Below, one piece after another: positions 31,589 through 41,733 of a stretch of 64,000 nucleotides of DNA; position 1 is the first letter of the stretch; the number at the start of each line of letters is the position of its first letter. The notes below the pieces were generated by a model. It was not told where the DNA came from. It saw only the letters and a list, made by a program, of their open reading frames with translations, and ran no database searches. The position numbers were made by a program, and so were the translations under genes. Origin of the DNA: Trichomonas tenax (Eukaryota > Parabasalia > Trichomonadida > Trichomonadidae); NCBI GenBank assembly GCA_023091735.1, contig JALKBU010000072.1, forward strand, positions 29,931 through 93,930, written 5' to 3'.

Positions 31589-31711
31589 ATTTAGTTTATA
31601 AAGAATATCCTTTATATTTTTTGATATAACTATCCTCAAAACATTCTCTAAAGCCCAAATAACAAAAAAGTGAACAGATTAATAGAAAAAAAAATTACAA
31701 TAAAAAAATCA

Positions 31712-34700
31712 ATGGATTTGCAATTTACAATAGCTATTTATGACCCAAAGGAGAAGATACAACACCCAAAAGGCTCAAAACTCTTCAAATTTCGTATAAA
31801 TAGCTTTGTTACTCAGTTTTTGATATTTAAAGGGATCCTCGCTAAAGAAGATATTACAGAAAAAGCGGGAGCGATACCAAAAGAAATCATGAAACTGCAA
31901 AGCTTCCAATTTAATCAAGATGAGATATACTTAATACCTAAATTTACAGCGATAAACGGAAATAAATTCTTACAAACTTTTGGAGACTTGTACTACATCA
32001 ATACTATAGTCACTGTATCTCCAAAGAGCGATTACGCTGCAGCGGCACTAAATATTTTGCGTACTCTCAATGGTTTGAAATTCTTAAAACTTTATTCGCC
32101 AGAAGCCGTTAGATTTGCAAACTTATCAATCAACAATTACGGTAAAAAGTGCAAGATTAACAAAACAGGCCAATTTTACACATATTTCTTCGATGATGTT
32201 GAAACAGCGCAACAATTCGATCAGACGAATTTTGATATGATTAACGACACAGAATTAACAATATCTAAGTTCTTCAGAATTCCTGGTTATATATTGAACG
32301 TCCAAAAGTCACCAGCACGCACATATGGAATCAAAAACATACTTCGAGTTGAGAATTGCTTCTTAATTCCACCGAACGAAGATGTATCGAAGGCAAAAGT
32401 TTACTCAGCAGCCGATATTACGTTAAATTCAAGCAGTATTCCACCATCGATGCCATCTGATGTTGTACGCCCAATTTACGAGTTCTGCGGCCCTGTTCTC
32501 TTCATTTCAAGCAGCCGTGCAGGTCACTCAGTAACATTTGGTACCGCTGATGGATATCTTCGCGCATGTGATATTTATGGACAGAAACCGGACAAAACAA
32601 CATCACCTCGACTATCTGAAAGCAGGCCGCCGAAATTAACGCCTCCTGGAGAAGGAAAACTTAGCGGAAATAATTCAACGCCAGATTCGCCAATGGGAAA
32701 GTTCCCGCCCAATGGTTTGAACTTCGAGATGGGCTCGGAAGGCTCTAATCCAAAATTCAATCCAATCGACTTTTCCAAGCCAAACACACCACCAGGAATG
32801 ATTCCTCTTGGGGCGATGGAAAACAGTAATAAAGATCCACCTTTCAGTCCGATGAGAGGAGGCTTTGGTGCAATGAATGATGGGCCAATGAGAGGCGGAT
32901 TTGGACCAATGAGTGATGATGGAAATAAATTTGGGTCTGCAAGAGGTGGATTCGGTCAACCAATCGATGATAACAAGTCTGGACCTGTCAGAGGAAGCTT
33001 TGGACAGCCAATTGACGACTCAAATAAGTTCGGTCCAGTTCGTGGAGGCTTTGGACAGCCGATCGACGAGTCAAACAAGTTTGGACCCGTCAGAGGTGGA
33101 TTTGGACAACCAATCGACGACTCAAACAAACTCAGTCCAATGAGTGGCGGATTTGGTCCAATGAACGATGAAGGAAACAAGTTTGGACCAATCCGTGGAG
33201 GATTTGGGCAGCCGATCGATGACAATAAGTTCGGTCCAGTGAGAGGAGGATTCGGTCAACCAATTGACGACTCAAACAAATCCAGTGCAGTTCGTGGTGG
33301 TTTTGGACAACCAATCGATGACTCAAACAAGTTTGGACCTGCGAGAGGTGGATTCGGTCAACCAATTGACGACAACAAGTTTGGTCCTGTTAGAGGAGGC
33401 TTTGGACAGCCGATTGATGATTCAAATAAATTCGGTCCAGTTCGCGGTGGCTTTGGACAGCCAATAGATGACACAAACAAATTTGGTCCTGTCAGAGGTG
33501 GATTTGGACAACCAATTGATGATTCGAATAAATTTAGAGGCGGCTTCGGACCAGTCAGAGGAGGATTTGGAATCCCAATTGAAGAAGCAAATAAGCCAAT
33601 TCCACTCAACGGAGGTTTCCAGAGCTTTCCAACGCCAGACAAAATACTTCCACCAAATGACGAACAGCCACCACAAGAAGGACAGAAAGATGAAAAGGCA
33701 GAAGAGAGGCCAAAGGAAGATGATGATAAGAACAAACAAAGGCCAAATCCACTCGCTCAGAACATTGATCCAGAAATGGTCTTCAAAGAAGAGGATGAAA
33801 ACCAAACGAACATCAGAATAACTGAAGCAGGAAGTGTTGGCAGTGTTGGTCTTCAACAACAGAAACTTTCAGCAACAGAGAAAACGCTACCATCAGACTT
33901 CAAACTTCCATTAAACGAAACGCCATTCGGTCAAGCACAGAATGTGATAGGACAGAACAGTTCAGGACCACAGCAAAATATTCCAGTATTGAAAGGAGGT
34001 CCATTTGGTGAAAACTTTTCACCAAGACCAGGAATGGAACAGCCAAACGGCTTAATGACACCAAAAGTCTTCAAAGACACACAGCCACCTGGCGCACAAA
34101 ACGCGAAGACCGACAATCTAATACAATCCGGACAGTTTTCACCACGTCCTGGAATGGAATTCCCTCCAGGTCAGTTCTCTCCTCGTCCAGGAATGGAGGC
34201 ACCGCCAGGAATCCCTGTTGCCAACGATTTCACGGCTGTTCCTCCACAGCGTTATTCCCCGCGTCCAGGTGATGGAGGTCCGCCAAAGATGATGGGAGGA
34301 TTCGGAATGGGAATGCAAGAAGTTGAACCAGTACAGTTCTCTCCACGTCCAGGCGACGAAAACTTTGTTTTCCATCCATTTGGACAGAGCCCACAATTTG
34401 ATGGCACAGGAGGATTCAAGCGCACACCACCATTCGGAATGTCACCGCGCGGACCATTCGGAGGTTCTCCGTTCATGGATGAGTCATCTTCTTTCGGTCC
34501 ATTCAGAGAAGGACCTTTCCAGGGAGGTGGTCCATTCGGTGGAGGAGACTTTGGATTGCAAAGAGCTTCATTCAGTGGAACTCCACTTCAGATGCATGCT
34601 CCTAAACTTGCATCAATTCCATCACTCACTCCTGTCGAGGGAAAGGGCGGATTCGGAAAACCTGTTCCTCTCAATGGACTCGGAAAGGCAAACATTCCAT

Positions 34701-36142
34701 CACTTCAACTTGACAAGAATGATGCGACAAACATTGTTATTGCCAATCTCTTAGGTGGCATTACTCCAGCAATGGTCAAGCAAGCGCTCGGTGTTGATTC
34801 TGTTCGTTATGATGACGATCTTGAGCCCTTATGCTCTCCGGCTTCAATGGCTTACTTGGTCTCCACAAACGGCGTTGACATCAATGAGCTCGAAGGAAAG
34901 ATCAACTCAACAAAGAACTTGTTCCACGGGAATCGCGCAATGTACAGAACAGCAAAAGATGACATCGATGAGGCAGTCGACTTCATTATTGCTGAAAGCA
35001 GCAGCGCCAAATATGTTATTGCCGGAATCAGACCAGAATTCAACGCAATGCAGCTGAAGCTTTTCATGAAGAATGCTTCGTCAGTTTCCGAAGATCCAGG
35101 ACTTGGAACTCTCAACTCTCCGGATTCCAAAGCATTCCTCGTCAAGTTCGATGGAATTGAAGGAAACTGGGCAAGCGAGATCGAATCTCTTCCTGAAAGA
35201 ATGTTTGTCGAGACAAAGTTGTTCGAGTGTGTCACAGGAAAGCTCGAGAGTGCTGTCAACAACATTCTCAAAGTCATCTTCCAGACAGGCGGAAAGAGAG
35301 TTTCAAGATGGGTCGTTGCTGGATTGAGAAGCGAAGTCACGCCACTCGAAGTCAAGATCAATCTTCCAAACGCAGAAGCCGTCATTCCATCGACAGTTTT
35401 GCAGCCGCTTTGCACTTCCACGAATACTGCATATTTAGTGTATGTTTCTGCAAAGTCTGTTGATGCTTCTTCTGACATCCAGAATCTCCCGCTCTTCTCT
35501 AATGGCCCTCTTTTCTGCGAAATCCAGAAAGGAAGCATCCAGAATGCCATTGATACATTACTCTCTAAGAACAGTGTCAGCATCAAAAAGGAAGAGAAGC
35601 CTGATAACATCAGATCGAAGTCCAGTGACAAGGATAACGATGAAGAGAACGAGAATGACAAATATGTTAAGATTCTTATCTCAAACTTGTCACCAGAGTG
35701 CAACGATGAGCTTCTTCACGAACAACTTCCAAGTGCAGTCAAATTCATCACAGATCCTTCTCTCGAGAAACTTAATCGCGGAATCAGGCATGCGACAATT
35801 GCTTGCTTCGAGTCAAAGGATTGCAAGAGCGAACTCAAAACATTCTGCAAAAATCTTTTCTGCAAGATGCATCCTAAAGTTGTTTTCATGAAGAATATTG
35901 GTGAAGACGCAGTTTCAAAGGTCTTAGATTATAAGACTAATCAGCACAATAACTGGCTTTCTTTCCCAATCGAGCGCATCAACATTACAAAGAAAGATAC
36001 TTATAAAGATAGAGAATCCGCGGTCCTCTCTCTTTGCCCAGATATTGTTCCACAGTACATTGTCATCCATCCAAAGACAGTCTATGTTGACTTCATCACC
36101 GAAGACAAATGCAATAGAGCAAAGCAAATTATCAACCCATGA
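31712..36142 (+). CDS. FG/GGFG-repeat protein with RRM-like domains (nucleoporin-like)
   Basis: The ATG at 31712 is preferred to the GTG 42 nt upstream, giving 1476 residues. The N-terminal 300 residues look like two or three RRM-like alpha/beta folds (LNGLKFLKLYSPEAVRFANL). At about 380-630 a tandem repeat of about 16 residues, RGGFGQPIDDSNKFGPV, occurs more than ten times, giving many FG pairs. A second motif, FSPRPG(M/D), recurs about six times at 765-890. The C-terminal part (about 1000-1476) has three or four further RRM-like units (TNIVIANLLGGITPAMVKQA, WVVAGLRSEVTPLEVKI, VKILISNLSPECNDELLHEQ). FG repeats suggest a nuclear-pore or RNP role; RGG-like spacing also fits an RNA-binding protein. 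This is inference, but the gene itself is certain. Confidence 0.85.
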   Translation: MDLQFTIAIYDPKEKIQHPKGSKLFKFRINSFVTQFLIFKGILAKEDITEKAGAIPKEIMKLQSFQFNQDEIYLIPKFTAINGNKFLQTFGDLYYINTIVTVSPKSDYAAAALNILRTLNGLKFLKLYSPEAVRFANLSINNYGKKCKINKTGQFYTYFFDDVETAQQFDQTNFDMINDTELTISKFFRIPGYILNVQKSPARTYGIKNILRVENCFLIPPNEDVSKAKVYSAADITLNSSSIPPSMPSDVVRPIYEFCGPVLFISSSRAGHSVTFGTADGYLRACDIYGQKPDKTTSPRLSESRPPKLTPPGEGKLSGNNSTPDSPMGKFPPNGLNFEMGSEGSNPKFNPIDFSKPNTPPGMIPLGAMENSNKDPPFSPMRGGFGAMNDGPMRGGFGPMSDDGNKFGSARGGFGQPIDDNKSGPVRGSFGQPIDDSNKFGPVRGGFGQPIDESNKFGPVRGGFGQPIDDSNKLSPMSGGFGPMNDEGNKFGPIRGGFGQPIDDNKFGPVRGGFGQPIDDSNKSSAVRGGFGQPIDDSNKFGPARGGFGQPIDDNKFGPVRGGFGQPIDDSNKFGPVRGGFGQPIDDTNKFGPVRGGFGQPIDDSNKFRGGFGPVRGGFGIPIEEANKPIPLNGGFQSFPTPDKILPPNDEQPPQEGQKDEKAEERPKEDDDKNKQRPNPLAQNIDPEMVFKEEDENQTNIRITEAGSVGSVGLQQQKLSATEKTLPSDFKLPLNETPFGQAQNVIGQNSSGPQQNIPVLKGGPFGENFSPRPGMEQPNGLMTPKVFKDTQPPGAQNAKTDNLIQSGQFSPRPGMEFPPGQFSPRPGMEAPPGIPVANDFTAVPPQRYSPRPGDGGPPKMMGGFGMGMQEVEPVQFSPRPGDENFVFHPFGQSPQFDGTGGFKRTPPFGMSPRGPFGGSPFMDESSSFGPFREGPFQGGGPFGGGDFGLQRASFSGTPLQMHAPKLASIPSLTPVEGKGGFGKPVPLNGLGKANIPSLQLDKNDATNIVIANLLGGITPAMVKQALGVDSVRYDDDLEPLCSPASMAYLVSTNGVDINELEGKINSTKNLFHGNRAMYRTAKDDIDEAVDFIIAESSSAKYVIAGIRPEFNAMQLKLFMKNASSVSEDPGLGTLNSPDSKAFLVKFDGIEGNWASEIESLPERMFVETKLFECVTGKLESAVNNILKVIFQTGGKRVSRWVVAGLRSEVTPLEVKINLPNAEAVIPSTVLQPLCTSTNTAYLVYVSAKSVDASSDIQNLPLFSNGPLFCEIQKGSIQNAIDTLLSKNSVSIKKEEKPDNIRSKSSDKDNDEENENDKYVKILISNLSPECNDELLHEQLPSAVKFITDPSLEKLNRGIRHATIACFESKDCKSELKTFCKNLFCKMHPKVVFMKNIGEDAVSKVLDYKTNQHNNWLSFPIERINITKKDTYKDRESAVLSLCPDIVPQYIVIHPKTVYVDFITEDKCNRAKQIINP
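32850..33600 (+). repeat. In-gene tandem repeat encoding RGGFGQPIDDSNKFGPV
   Basis: About 48-54-bp units repeat in frame; several neighbours are near-identical at DNA level, while others differ by synonymous changes. Variants drop the SN pair or replace QPIDD with PMNDE. Confidence 0.85.
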
Positions 36143-36268
36143 GTTTAGTTTATTATTTATTTTTATTTTTTATGATTGTAAATTGTAATTTTTTGTTTAA
36201 ATTGTTTATCATAATTTTGTAATAAAAAAAATAATTATGAAATTATAAAAAGAGAATACCAATATACT

Positions 36269-38413
36269 TTATAAGTTGGCTGAAACACGCTTGTGATAGT
36301 TGCCATATAGTGAAGCTGCGACCTTCTCGTCAAGTTCCTTCTTTGTGAATTCCTCAGTTGGGAATCCAAAATCAGAGAGCTTCTTGAACCAGGTGACAAC
36401 ATCATCTACTGGCTTGCTAGCATCGAATGAGATCTTTTCGAATGCCTCAAGAAGTTCAACACCATAATCCTTGATATAATGGAAATCTGGCGAATCCTTC
36501 TTCGGGAAGAGCTTAGCAAGAACATCTATAGCCTGCTGCTCGCTAGCTTCACGAGCTTCGAAGGCAATTTCTAAGACACCCAAGAAGAACTCGAATGATG
36601 TTGCTATCTCACTTGGCAACTCTTCAATGAGGTCGTTGGTGGCGCCAATAACATTGAAATTATCCTCTTCCTCCTCCTCCATCTCTGGAGCAATTAATAT
36701 TTCATGGACTCTAGCCAAGTAGTCGTATAATGGGAATGCATCAAGAATCTTGTCGTTTGCCATCATAATCTCTGTGATAACATTCTGTGAGACATTTCGT
36801 GGACGCCACTTGAGATCGGACCAGTATGGAGACTCTGTAAGTTGATCAACCTTCTTCATTCTGACCATTTCCTCGAAGAAGCCATAGATAACTTCAAGGT
36901 TGTACTCGCTGAAGTACTTGTCGAAGTCGTCGATGAGGCCATCACCGAGAACAGCAACTCTAGCGAAGATATGGCCGAGGACGTTCAATGCCTGAGCAAT
37001 ATCTGAGAAATCATCACGTCTGTGGAAGAGGTTCTTGCAAGCATCTGCGGCAAGTTGTGGTGAGAAGCGCTCTGCAGAATATAAGTCTGAGAAGATTTCG
37101 ATGAACTTGAAAGCACGCTGCTTTGTGAGCTGGATAACGTTTTCTAAGAGGAGCTCTGTATCTGTGTTGTAATCCCAATTGTTGATGACGACTTCATCTG
37201 TGCAGTACTCGCCAATCATCTCCTCTGGGTTGAACTCTGGAAGCTCCTCGTCCTCGTCATCGCTGGCGAGGTTAGCGAACTTGTTGACGCCGGCCTCAAT
37301 CTTGTGGCTTACTTCAACTTTCTGAGCATTCTGGCGCTCCTGGCGCTTCATTTGCTTCTTAATTGTGTTGATCTGTGGGAAATGCTTCTCGACGCCATCC
37401 CACTTAGCAGATCTGATATCAAGAAGATCCATACAGTTGAATCTGATACGGGAGTGGAATGATTTGTCGTTTTTAATCTTTTCGAGTTCGCTATAGACAT
37501 TCTTTGTGGCTTCTGGGATTTGGATTTCGAGATTTCCAGCAACTGGTGTGATGAGCTTGATTAAAGCGGAAATGTGGTATGGTTGGCGCTTCTTTAAGAG
37601 ATCTAATGCGATCTGATAAAGGGTGCGTATGTCGAAGATTTCACGCATAACGAGGCAGCCGAAGAACATTGCGTTGTTGACATATTTGTCGAATTGAACA
37701 GCGTTGTTCTCATCGATGTCCTTGTTGAACTCCTCACGGATAAGCTTGATGAGCTCATCTGTAAGAGCGTTACGCTCCTTCTCTGTGTTCTCTTCATCAA
37801 GTGTTGAATAAACAGTTCCGATGAAGAGTGAGAAGAGGTTTGTTAATGGGTAACCATTGATTGCTGCTTCGTGTACAGTCGAAGCGAGGTTGACAAGATA
37901 GTTTATGTTGCTGAGATTTTCTGATACGATAACTTGGTTGATTTGTGAATAGTAGTTCTCCATTGTGAGCTTGTTAACGAGAAGCTTGATCTCGTCGCGC
38001 TTGATTGGAGCTGTCTTTCCAGGCTTAACTTCCTGGCGTTTGAAGCGATATCTCAAAAGTTGGTCATTCATCTTGATAATGTCCTCGAACAGTGGTGTGC
38101 TTGTTGTATCGATCTTCTCCTTCATGAAGATCTCAAGCCATTGACGAGCTTTCTCAAAAGTATTTTTCTCGAACATAAGCGACGATTTTGATGCCTTTTC
38201 GATTTTGAATTTCGGTGGTGGCTCAATTATCGGCTTGTTCGATGGTCTCTCGATAACAGGGCCCGCTGGCTTTGATGGTGATGGAGTTGTGATGGTCAAT
38301 GCGGCGCCGTTCGATTTGGTAAAAATAATAGAAGGCTTGGACGTATTTTTCTCGACTGTCGGTGGTGCAACTTGTATAGTATGCTTAGGTCGTTCAATTT
38401 TTGGAGTAGACAT
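36269..38413 (-). CDS. eIF4G-like translation factor (MIF4G plus MA3-like)
   Basis: The 714-residue product has a Pro-rich N-terminus (about 1-80), a MIF4G-type HEAT domain at about 80-335 and a second helical domain (about 405-570) consistent with MA3. MIF4G hallmarks are LLRYRFKRQEVKPG-type spacing and its characteristic end RIRFNCMDLLDIRSAKW. eIF4G bridges eIF4E, eIF4A and eIF3 during cap-dependent initiation. The N-terminus is short for eIF4G and no canonical YxxxxL-phi eIF4E site is obvious, which matches minimal protist versions. UPF2- or Nom1-type MIF4G proteins are alternatives. The frame is intact and the stop overlaps TAAA. A TCAATTTTT stretch lies about 24 nt before the ATG. Confidence 0.75.
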   Translation of the reverse strand: MSTPKIERPKHTIQVAPPTVEKNTSKPSIIFTKSNGAALTITTPSPSKPAGPVIERPSNKPIIEPPPKFKIEKASKSSLMFEKNTFEKARQWLEIFMKEKIDTTSTPLFEDIIKMNDQLLRYRFKRQEVKPGKTAPIKRDEIKLLVNKLTMENYYSQINQVIVSENLSNINYLVNLASTVHEAAINGYPLTNLFSLFIGTVYSTLDEENTEKERNALTDELIKLIREEFNKDIDENNAVQFDKYVNNAMFFGCLVMREIFDIRTLYQIALDLLKKRQPYHISALIKLITPVAGNLEIQIPEATKNVYSELEKIKNDKSFHSRIRFNCMDLLDIRSAKWDGVEKHFPQINTIKKQMKRQERQNAQKVEVSHKIEAGVNKFANLASDDEDEELPEFNPEEMIGEYCTDEVVINNWDYNTDTELLLENVIQLTKQRAFKFIEIFSDLYSAERFSPQLAADACKNLFHRRDDFSDIAQALNVLGHIFARVAVLGDGLIDDFDKYFSEYNLEVIYGFFEEMVRMKKVDQLTESPYWSDLKWRPRNVSQNVITEIMMANDKILDAFPLYDYLARVHEILIAPEMEEEEEDNFNVIGATNDLIEELPSEIATSFEFFLGVLEIAFEAREASEQQAIDVLAKLFPKKDSPDFHYIKDYGVELLEAFEKISFDASKPVDDVVTWFKKLSDFGFPTEEFTKKELDEKVAASLYGNYHKRVSANL

Positions 38414-39179
38414 TAAATTTTAGAAAAAAATTGACAAAATATTGGTCAATCTCGAAGACGATAGACATCTATACACGAGTTTTTGTTTTTGGATTTTGAT
38501 AATTTCGTTTCTGCGGTGATATGTTTTCTAATGAGTTTTTGTTTTCTGTTTTTGAAATTTGATAATTTTTTGAGTACCTCATCAATTGTCAGTTTCTGGC
38601 ATGCCAATAATCAACATTTGAACATGAGAATATATCCATATAGTCGAAACTGTGATATATGCAATTTTGATCAAAATTATACAAAATTTTCATGAAATAA
38701 AAGACTTACTCAGCCATTCATAGTATCGATATGTGTAACTGTTAAAACAGATATTATGTCAATGGCATAAACTATATCTAATAGTTTGAAAATTGAATAT
38801 AAAAATATGAAACATTTAACAAATTCTATATTTTTATATGGTATCGTATACAATATCTAAAAATTATGATTTTTATTAAATTGGATCTTGAAAATTATTT
38901 AAATCTGACATAAAAATGATTATTTTTTGCTAATTCTTGATATTTTCATGACTTTTCATAAAATTTAAATTCGCCATCAAGCATCAATATTCTCAGGGGC
39001 TTGAAGAATAAAAAACAAATCTATTAAGAATTTAGAAATGTTCATGAAATAATATGTGACGAATTTATAAATCATTCAATTTTCAGACATAATTTGTTCA
39101 TATATGATTAAAATAAAAAAGTTAAACAAATTGCATTATTGATGTCTATTAAAAACAAACACTTTATTTTTGAATAATA
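38414..39179. other. Noncoding region
   Basis: The 766-bp gap upstream of the eIF4G-like gene and downstream of the DEAH helicase gene contains no supported gene; a 70-codon open frame (38483-38695) looks random. Confidence 0.5.
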
Positions 39180-41261
39180 TTATTTGCCTTGTTTCTTTGA
39201 ATAATTATCATACAGGTTCTTCAACTGCCTGAAGAGAGGTGACTTAGCGAATCTTGATGGTTCAAAGAAATCTGGTGATGAAGGAATAATCCATTTTTCA
39301 TCGATCTCGGAAACTGTTCTCAAGTATCCTCTGTCAGTGAAAACGTACTCTGAAAACAGAACCCACTTCGGTGTCTTTCCCCACAAACCAGAAGCTCTAT
39401 GAATTGGTGCTGGATCTGCGTTGTCTGGAAAAATATATCCCATATTTTCTTTATCGAAGAATGCAACATTTGTGAATAATCCGCAAAGCAAACTCTGAAG
39501 AATCAGCTTAGTTCTATCCGGATTGATTCTCGACACTGAGACAACAGGAATCTTTAGACGTTGCAAGAGCAAAATCAACTGTCCTTGGGCTTTCGTTGCC
39601 CCATCAAGAGCACGATAATTCAAGAAGTTCTTCTGACAGAATTCCTGCGTTTTGTTGTATTGGAAAGCTTCTAAAGTGGTCAGTAAACTGATGTGATCGC
39701 TTGTGGGGTTCTTAAACTGACCATGCATCTGTGCTGACTGCTCCATATCATTCTTAGGTTTGACAAAAATCTGTCCTTGCTCACTTAATATTGCTGCAAG
39801 ACCTGAAACTTCTTTGGTGCAGCCATAGTCACTGCTTGCAAGAAGAGCTCTGGACAAACAAGGTTCAAGTGGGATAAGCGACATCATTCTTCCAATTTCG
39901 GTCAATTCGCATTTTTCATCAACTGCTCCTAAGAAATGCAATTCTTGAATCGCAGCCTTGAAAAGTTCTTTATGAGGTCTATCAATCATTGGGAAGTTTG
40001 CAAGATCTCTTATTCCAACAGCGAGCATCAACAAGAGAACGCTGCTAAGATTACTTCGTGCAATTTCTGGAGTTGTTTGATCTGGTAAAAACTCATTGAA
40101 AGATTTTTCGGTGAACATTCTAAAACACTTTCCTGGTCTTGTTCTACCAGCTCTACCGCTTCTCTGAATAGCACTAGCTCTGGAAACATTAGTTACATGT
40201 AACGAAGACATCCTCTTCTTTGGAATGAACATTGTTTGCTTCACAAGACCTGAATCGATGACATAAACAACACCATCGATTGTGATTGATGTTTCTGCGA
40301 TATTTGTTGATACAATAATCTTTCTTGTTGTGTCTTCTGGAGGAATAAACACTTTAGTTTGCTCTGACATAGGAAGAGAAGCATATAATGGAAATACTTT
40401 GACTTCTGTGATTCTCGCTTTTGTTGCTTGTTCCGGTTTTAATTTCCTTCTAAGTGTTGCACAGCAATGTTCAATTTCATCTTCACCTGTTAAGAATATC
40501 AGAATATCTCCGCTTGCTTCAGTCTCATGGATCTGCGTGGCAGTCTCTATTGCTTTGTCTACATAATTTTCAACATCTTTGTCTGCATAAACTATCGAAA
40601 CTGGATGCAGTCTTCCAGGGATTGATAAGTGTGGTGGAACTTTATCATCAATCGTGTAAAAGTTTGTAAATTTCGTTGCTTCAAGTGTAGCAGACATAAC
40701 TACAACCTTAAGATCCTTTCTGTTCATCAAAGCTTGTCTCAATAAGCCTAAAATGATGTCTGTATTAATTGTTCTTTCGTGTGCTTCATCAATGATAATT
40801 ATACCATATTTCATTAGATTTGGATCTGTTATAAACTCGCGTAGCAACAAACCATCGGTCATGTAAATTAATTTCGTTTTATCATTTGTATTATTATCAA
40901 AACGAACGTTATATCCGACAATTCCACCCAACTTACAGTCCATTTCCTGCGAAACGCGCGATGCAACATTAATTGCCGCAACTCTTCGCGGTTGTGAGCA
41001 AATCATTGATTGTTTCGGACTTAGAATTCCTGATTCGAGCAAAAACTGTGGAATTTGAGTTGTTTTACCCGAACCAGTATTGCCTTCAATGATACAAACA
41101 TTGTTTTCGCGAACAATTTTTAAAATTTCTTCTTTATATTCATAAACGGGAAGTTTTTTCCTTGTTTCGAGTATTCTGTAATATTCTACTGAGTATGGTT
41201 TATGTTCGTATGGATTTATTTCTAAACTTTCAACTTTTTTTGACTCTTGCTGATCATTCAT
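39180..41261 (-). CDS. DEAH-box RNA helicase, DHX15/Prp43-type
   Basis: With the start at ATG 41261 the product has 693 residues. Motif I is GNTGSGKT (60-67), Ia PRRVAA, II DEAH (158-161), III SAT (190-192), then TNIAETSITIDGV and motif VI QRSGRAGRTRPGKCFRMF. The winged-helix, ratchet and OB-fold regions follow (for example ELTEIGRMMSLIPLEPCLSRAL). Size and a minimal N-terminus match Prp43/DHX15 (spliceosome disassembly and ribosome biogenesis), although DHX8/Prp22-like paralogues are possible. An in-frame ATG lies 42 nt upstream, but the Inr-like TCACTTTTTGG sits between the two, so the downstream ATG is the likely start. A transposon lies 120 bp upstream. Confidence 0.93.
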   Translation of the reverse strand: MNDQQESKKVESLEINPYEHKPYSVEYYRILETRKKLPVYEYKEEILKIVRENNVCIIEGNTGSGKTTQIPQFLLESGILSPKQSMICSQPRRVAAINVASRVSQEMDCKLGGIVGYNVRFDNNTNDKTKLIYMTDGLLLREFITDPNLMKYGIIIIDEAHERTINTDIILGLLRQALMNRKDLKVVVMSATLEATKFTNFYTIDDKVPPHLSIPGRLHPVSIVYADKDVENYVDKAIETATQIHETEASGDILIFLTGEDEIEHCCATLRRKLKPEQATKARITEVKVFPLYASLPMSEQTKVFIPPEDTTRKIIVSTNIAETSITIDGVVYVIDSGLVKQTMFIPKKRMSSLHVTNVSRASAIQRSGRAGRTRPGKCFRMFTEKSFNEFLPDQTTPEIARSNLSSVLLLMLAVGIRDLANFPMIDRPHKELFKAAIQELHFLGAVDEKCELTEIGRMMSLIPLEPCLSRALLASSDYGCTKEVSGLAAILSEQGQIFVKPKNDMEQSAQMHGQFKNPTSDHISLLTTLEAFQYNKTQEFCQKNFLNYRALDGATKAQGQLILLLQRLKIPVVSVSRINPDRTKLILQSLLCGLFTNVAFFDKENMGYIFPDNADPAPIHRASGLWGKTPKWVLFSEYVFTDRGYLRTVSEIDEKWIIPSSPDFFEPSRFAKSPLFRQLKNLYDNYSKKQGK

Positions 41262-41264
41262 TTT

Positions 41265-41275
41265 CCAAAAAGTGA
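41265..41275 (-). promoter_or_regulatory. Inr-type initiator of the DEAH helicase gene
   Basis: TCACTTTTTGG on the minus strand fits the trichomonad Inr (TCA+1 Y T/A). Its A (41273) would be the transcript start, 12 nt before the ATG, giving the short 5' UTR typical of trichomonads. It decides the start codon of the gene. Confidence 0.65.
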
Positions 41276-41380
41276 AAAATATGACAGCCATAGCAAAACT
41301 CATTATGTTCTAAATTAAAAAATCAAATAAAAATTAAATCTCAGTTTTTGACACTTTCACGTTATTTTAGATTATCGGGG

Positions 41381-41481
41381 ATGTTAAAAGGGAGTACCAC
41401 TGAGAATTGAGATAACTCATTGAATATTTCTGTGAGATACTCTCAAATTATTTGGTTATTTCGGTACTCCCTTTCGCACAT
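41381..41481. repeat. About 100-bp mini inverted repeat at the element end
   Basis: GGGAGTACC (about 41390-41398) faces GGTACTCCC (41463-41471) with extended similarity. The inverted pair forms a miniature version of the transposon ends, beside the full copy. The GGTACTCCCTTTCGCACAT unit is identical (19 bp) to the right end at 45154. Confidence 0.7.
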
Positions 41482-41733
41482 TTTAATTTTTAGCCTCGTG
41501 TGTTGGAAGGAAAAATCGCGTACAATATGGACAATCACCGGAAACCCAGGACCCATATGTCGGTACGCGAAATAAGAAAAAATACCTAAAATTCATGGAA
41601 TATCTGAATTGATCTCCATTGAAATAGACCAAGAAACAATAAATCTTTTGTAAAACAAGACAACAAACAATAGAAACAATGATAAACATGATAGATTAAT
41701 ATAATTCCATATGACTCAAATCAAATAATGTGA

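Noticed and set aside
31670..31711. Earlier start of the FG-repeat gene
   Set aside because: The codon at 31670 is GTG; the ATG at 31712 precedes the conserved N-terminus.
41262..41303. Upstream in-frame ATG of the DEAH helicase
   Set aside because: The initiator lies between the two ATGs, so the mRNA probably lacks the first.
41483..41689. 68-codon minus-strand ORF inside the transposon end
   Set aside because: Overlaps terminal-repeat sequence and lacks coding character.
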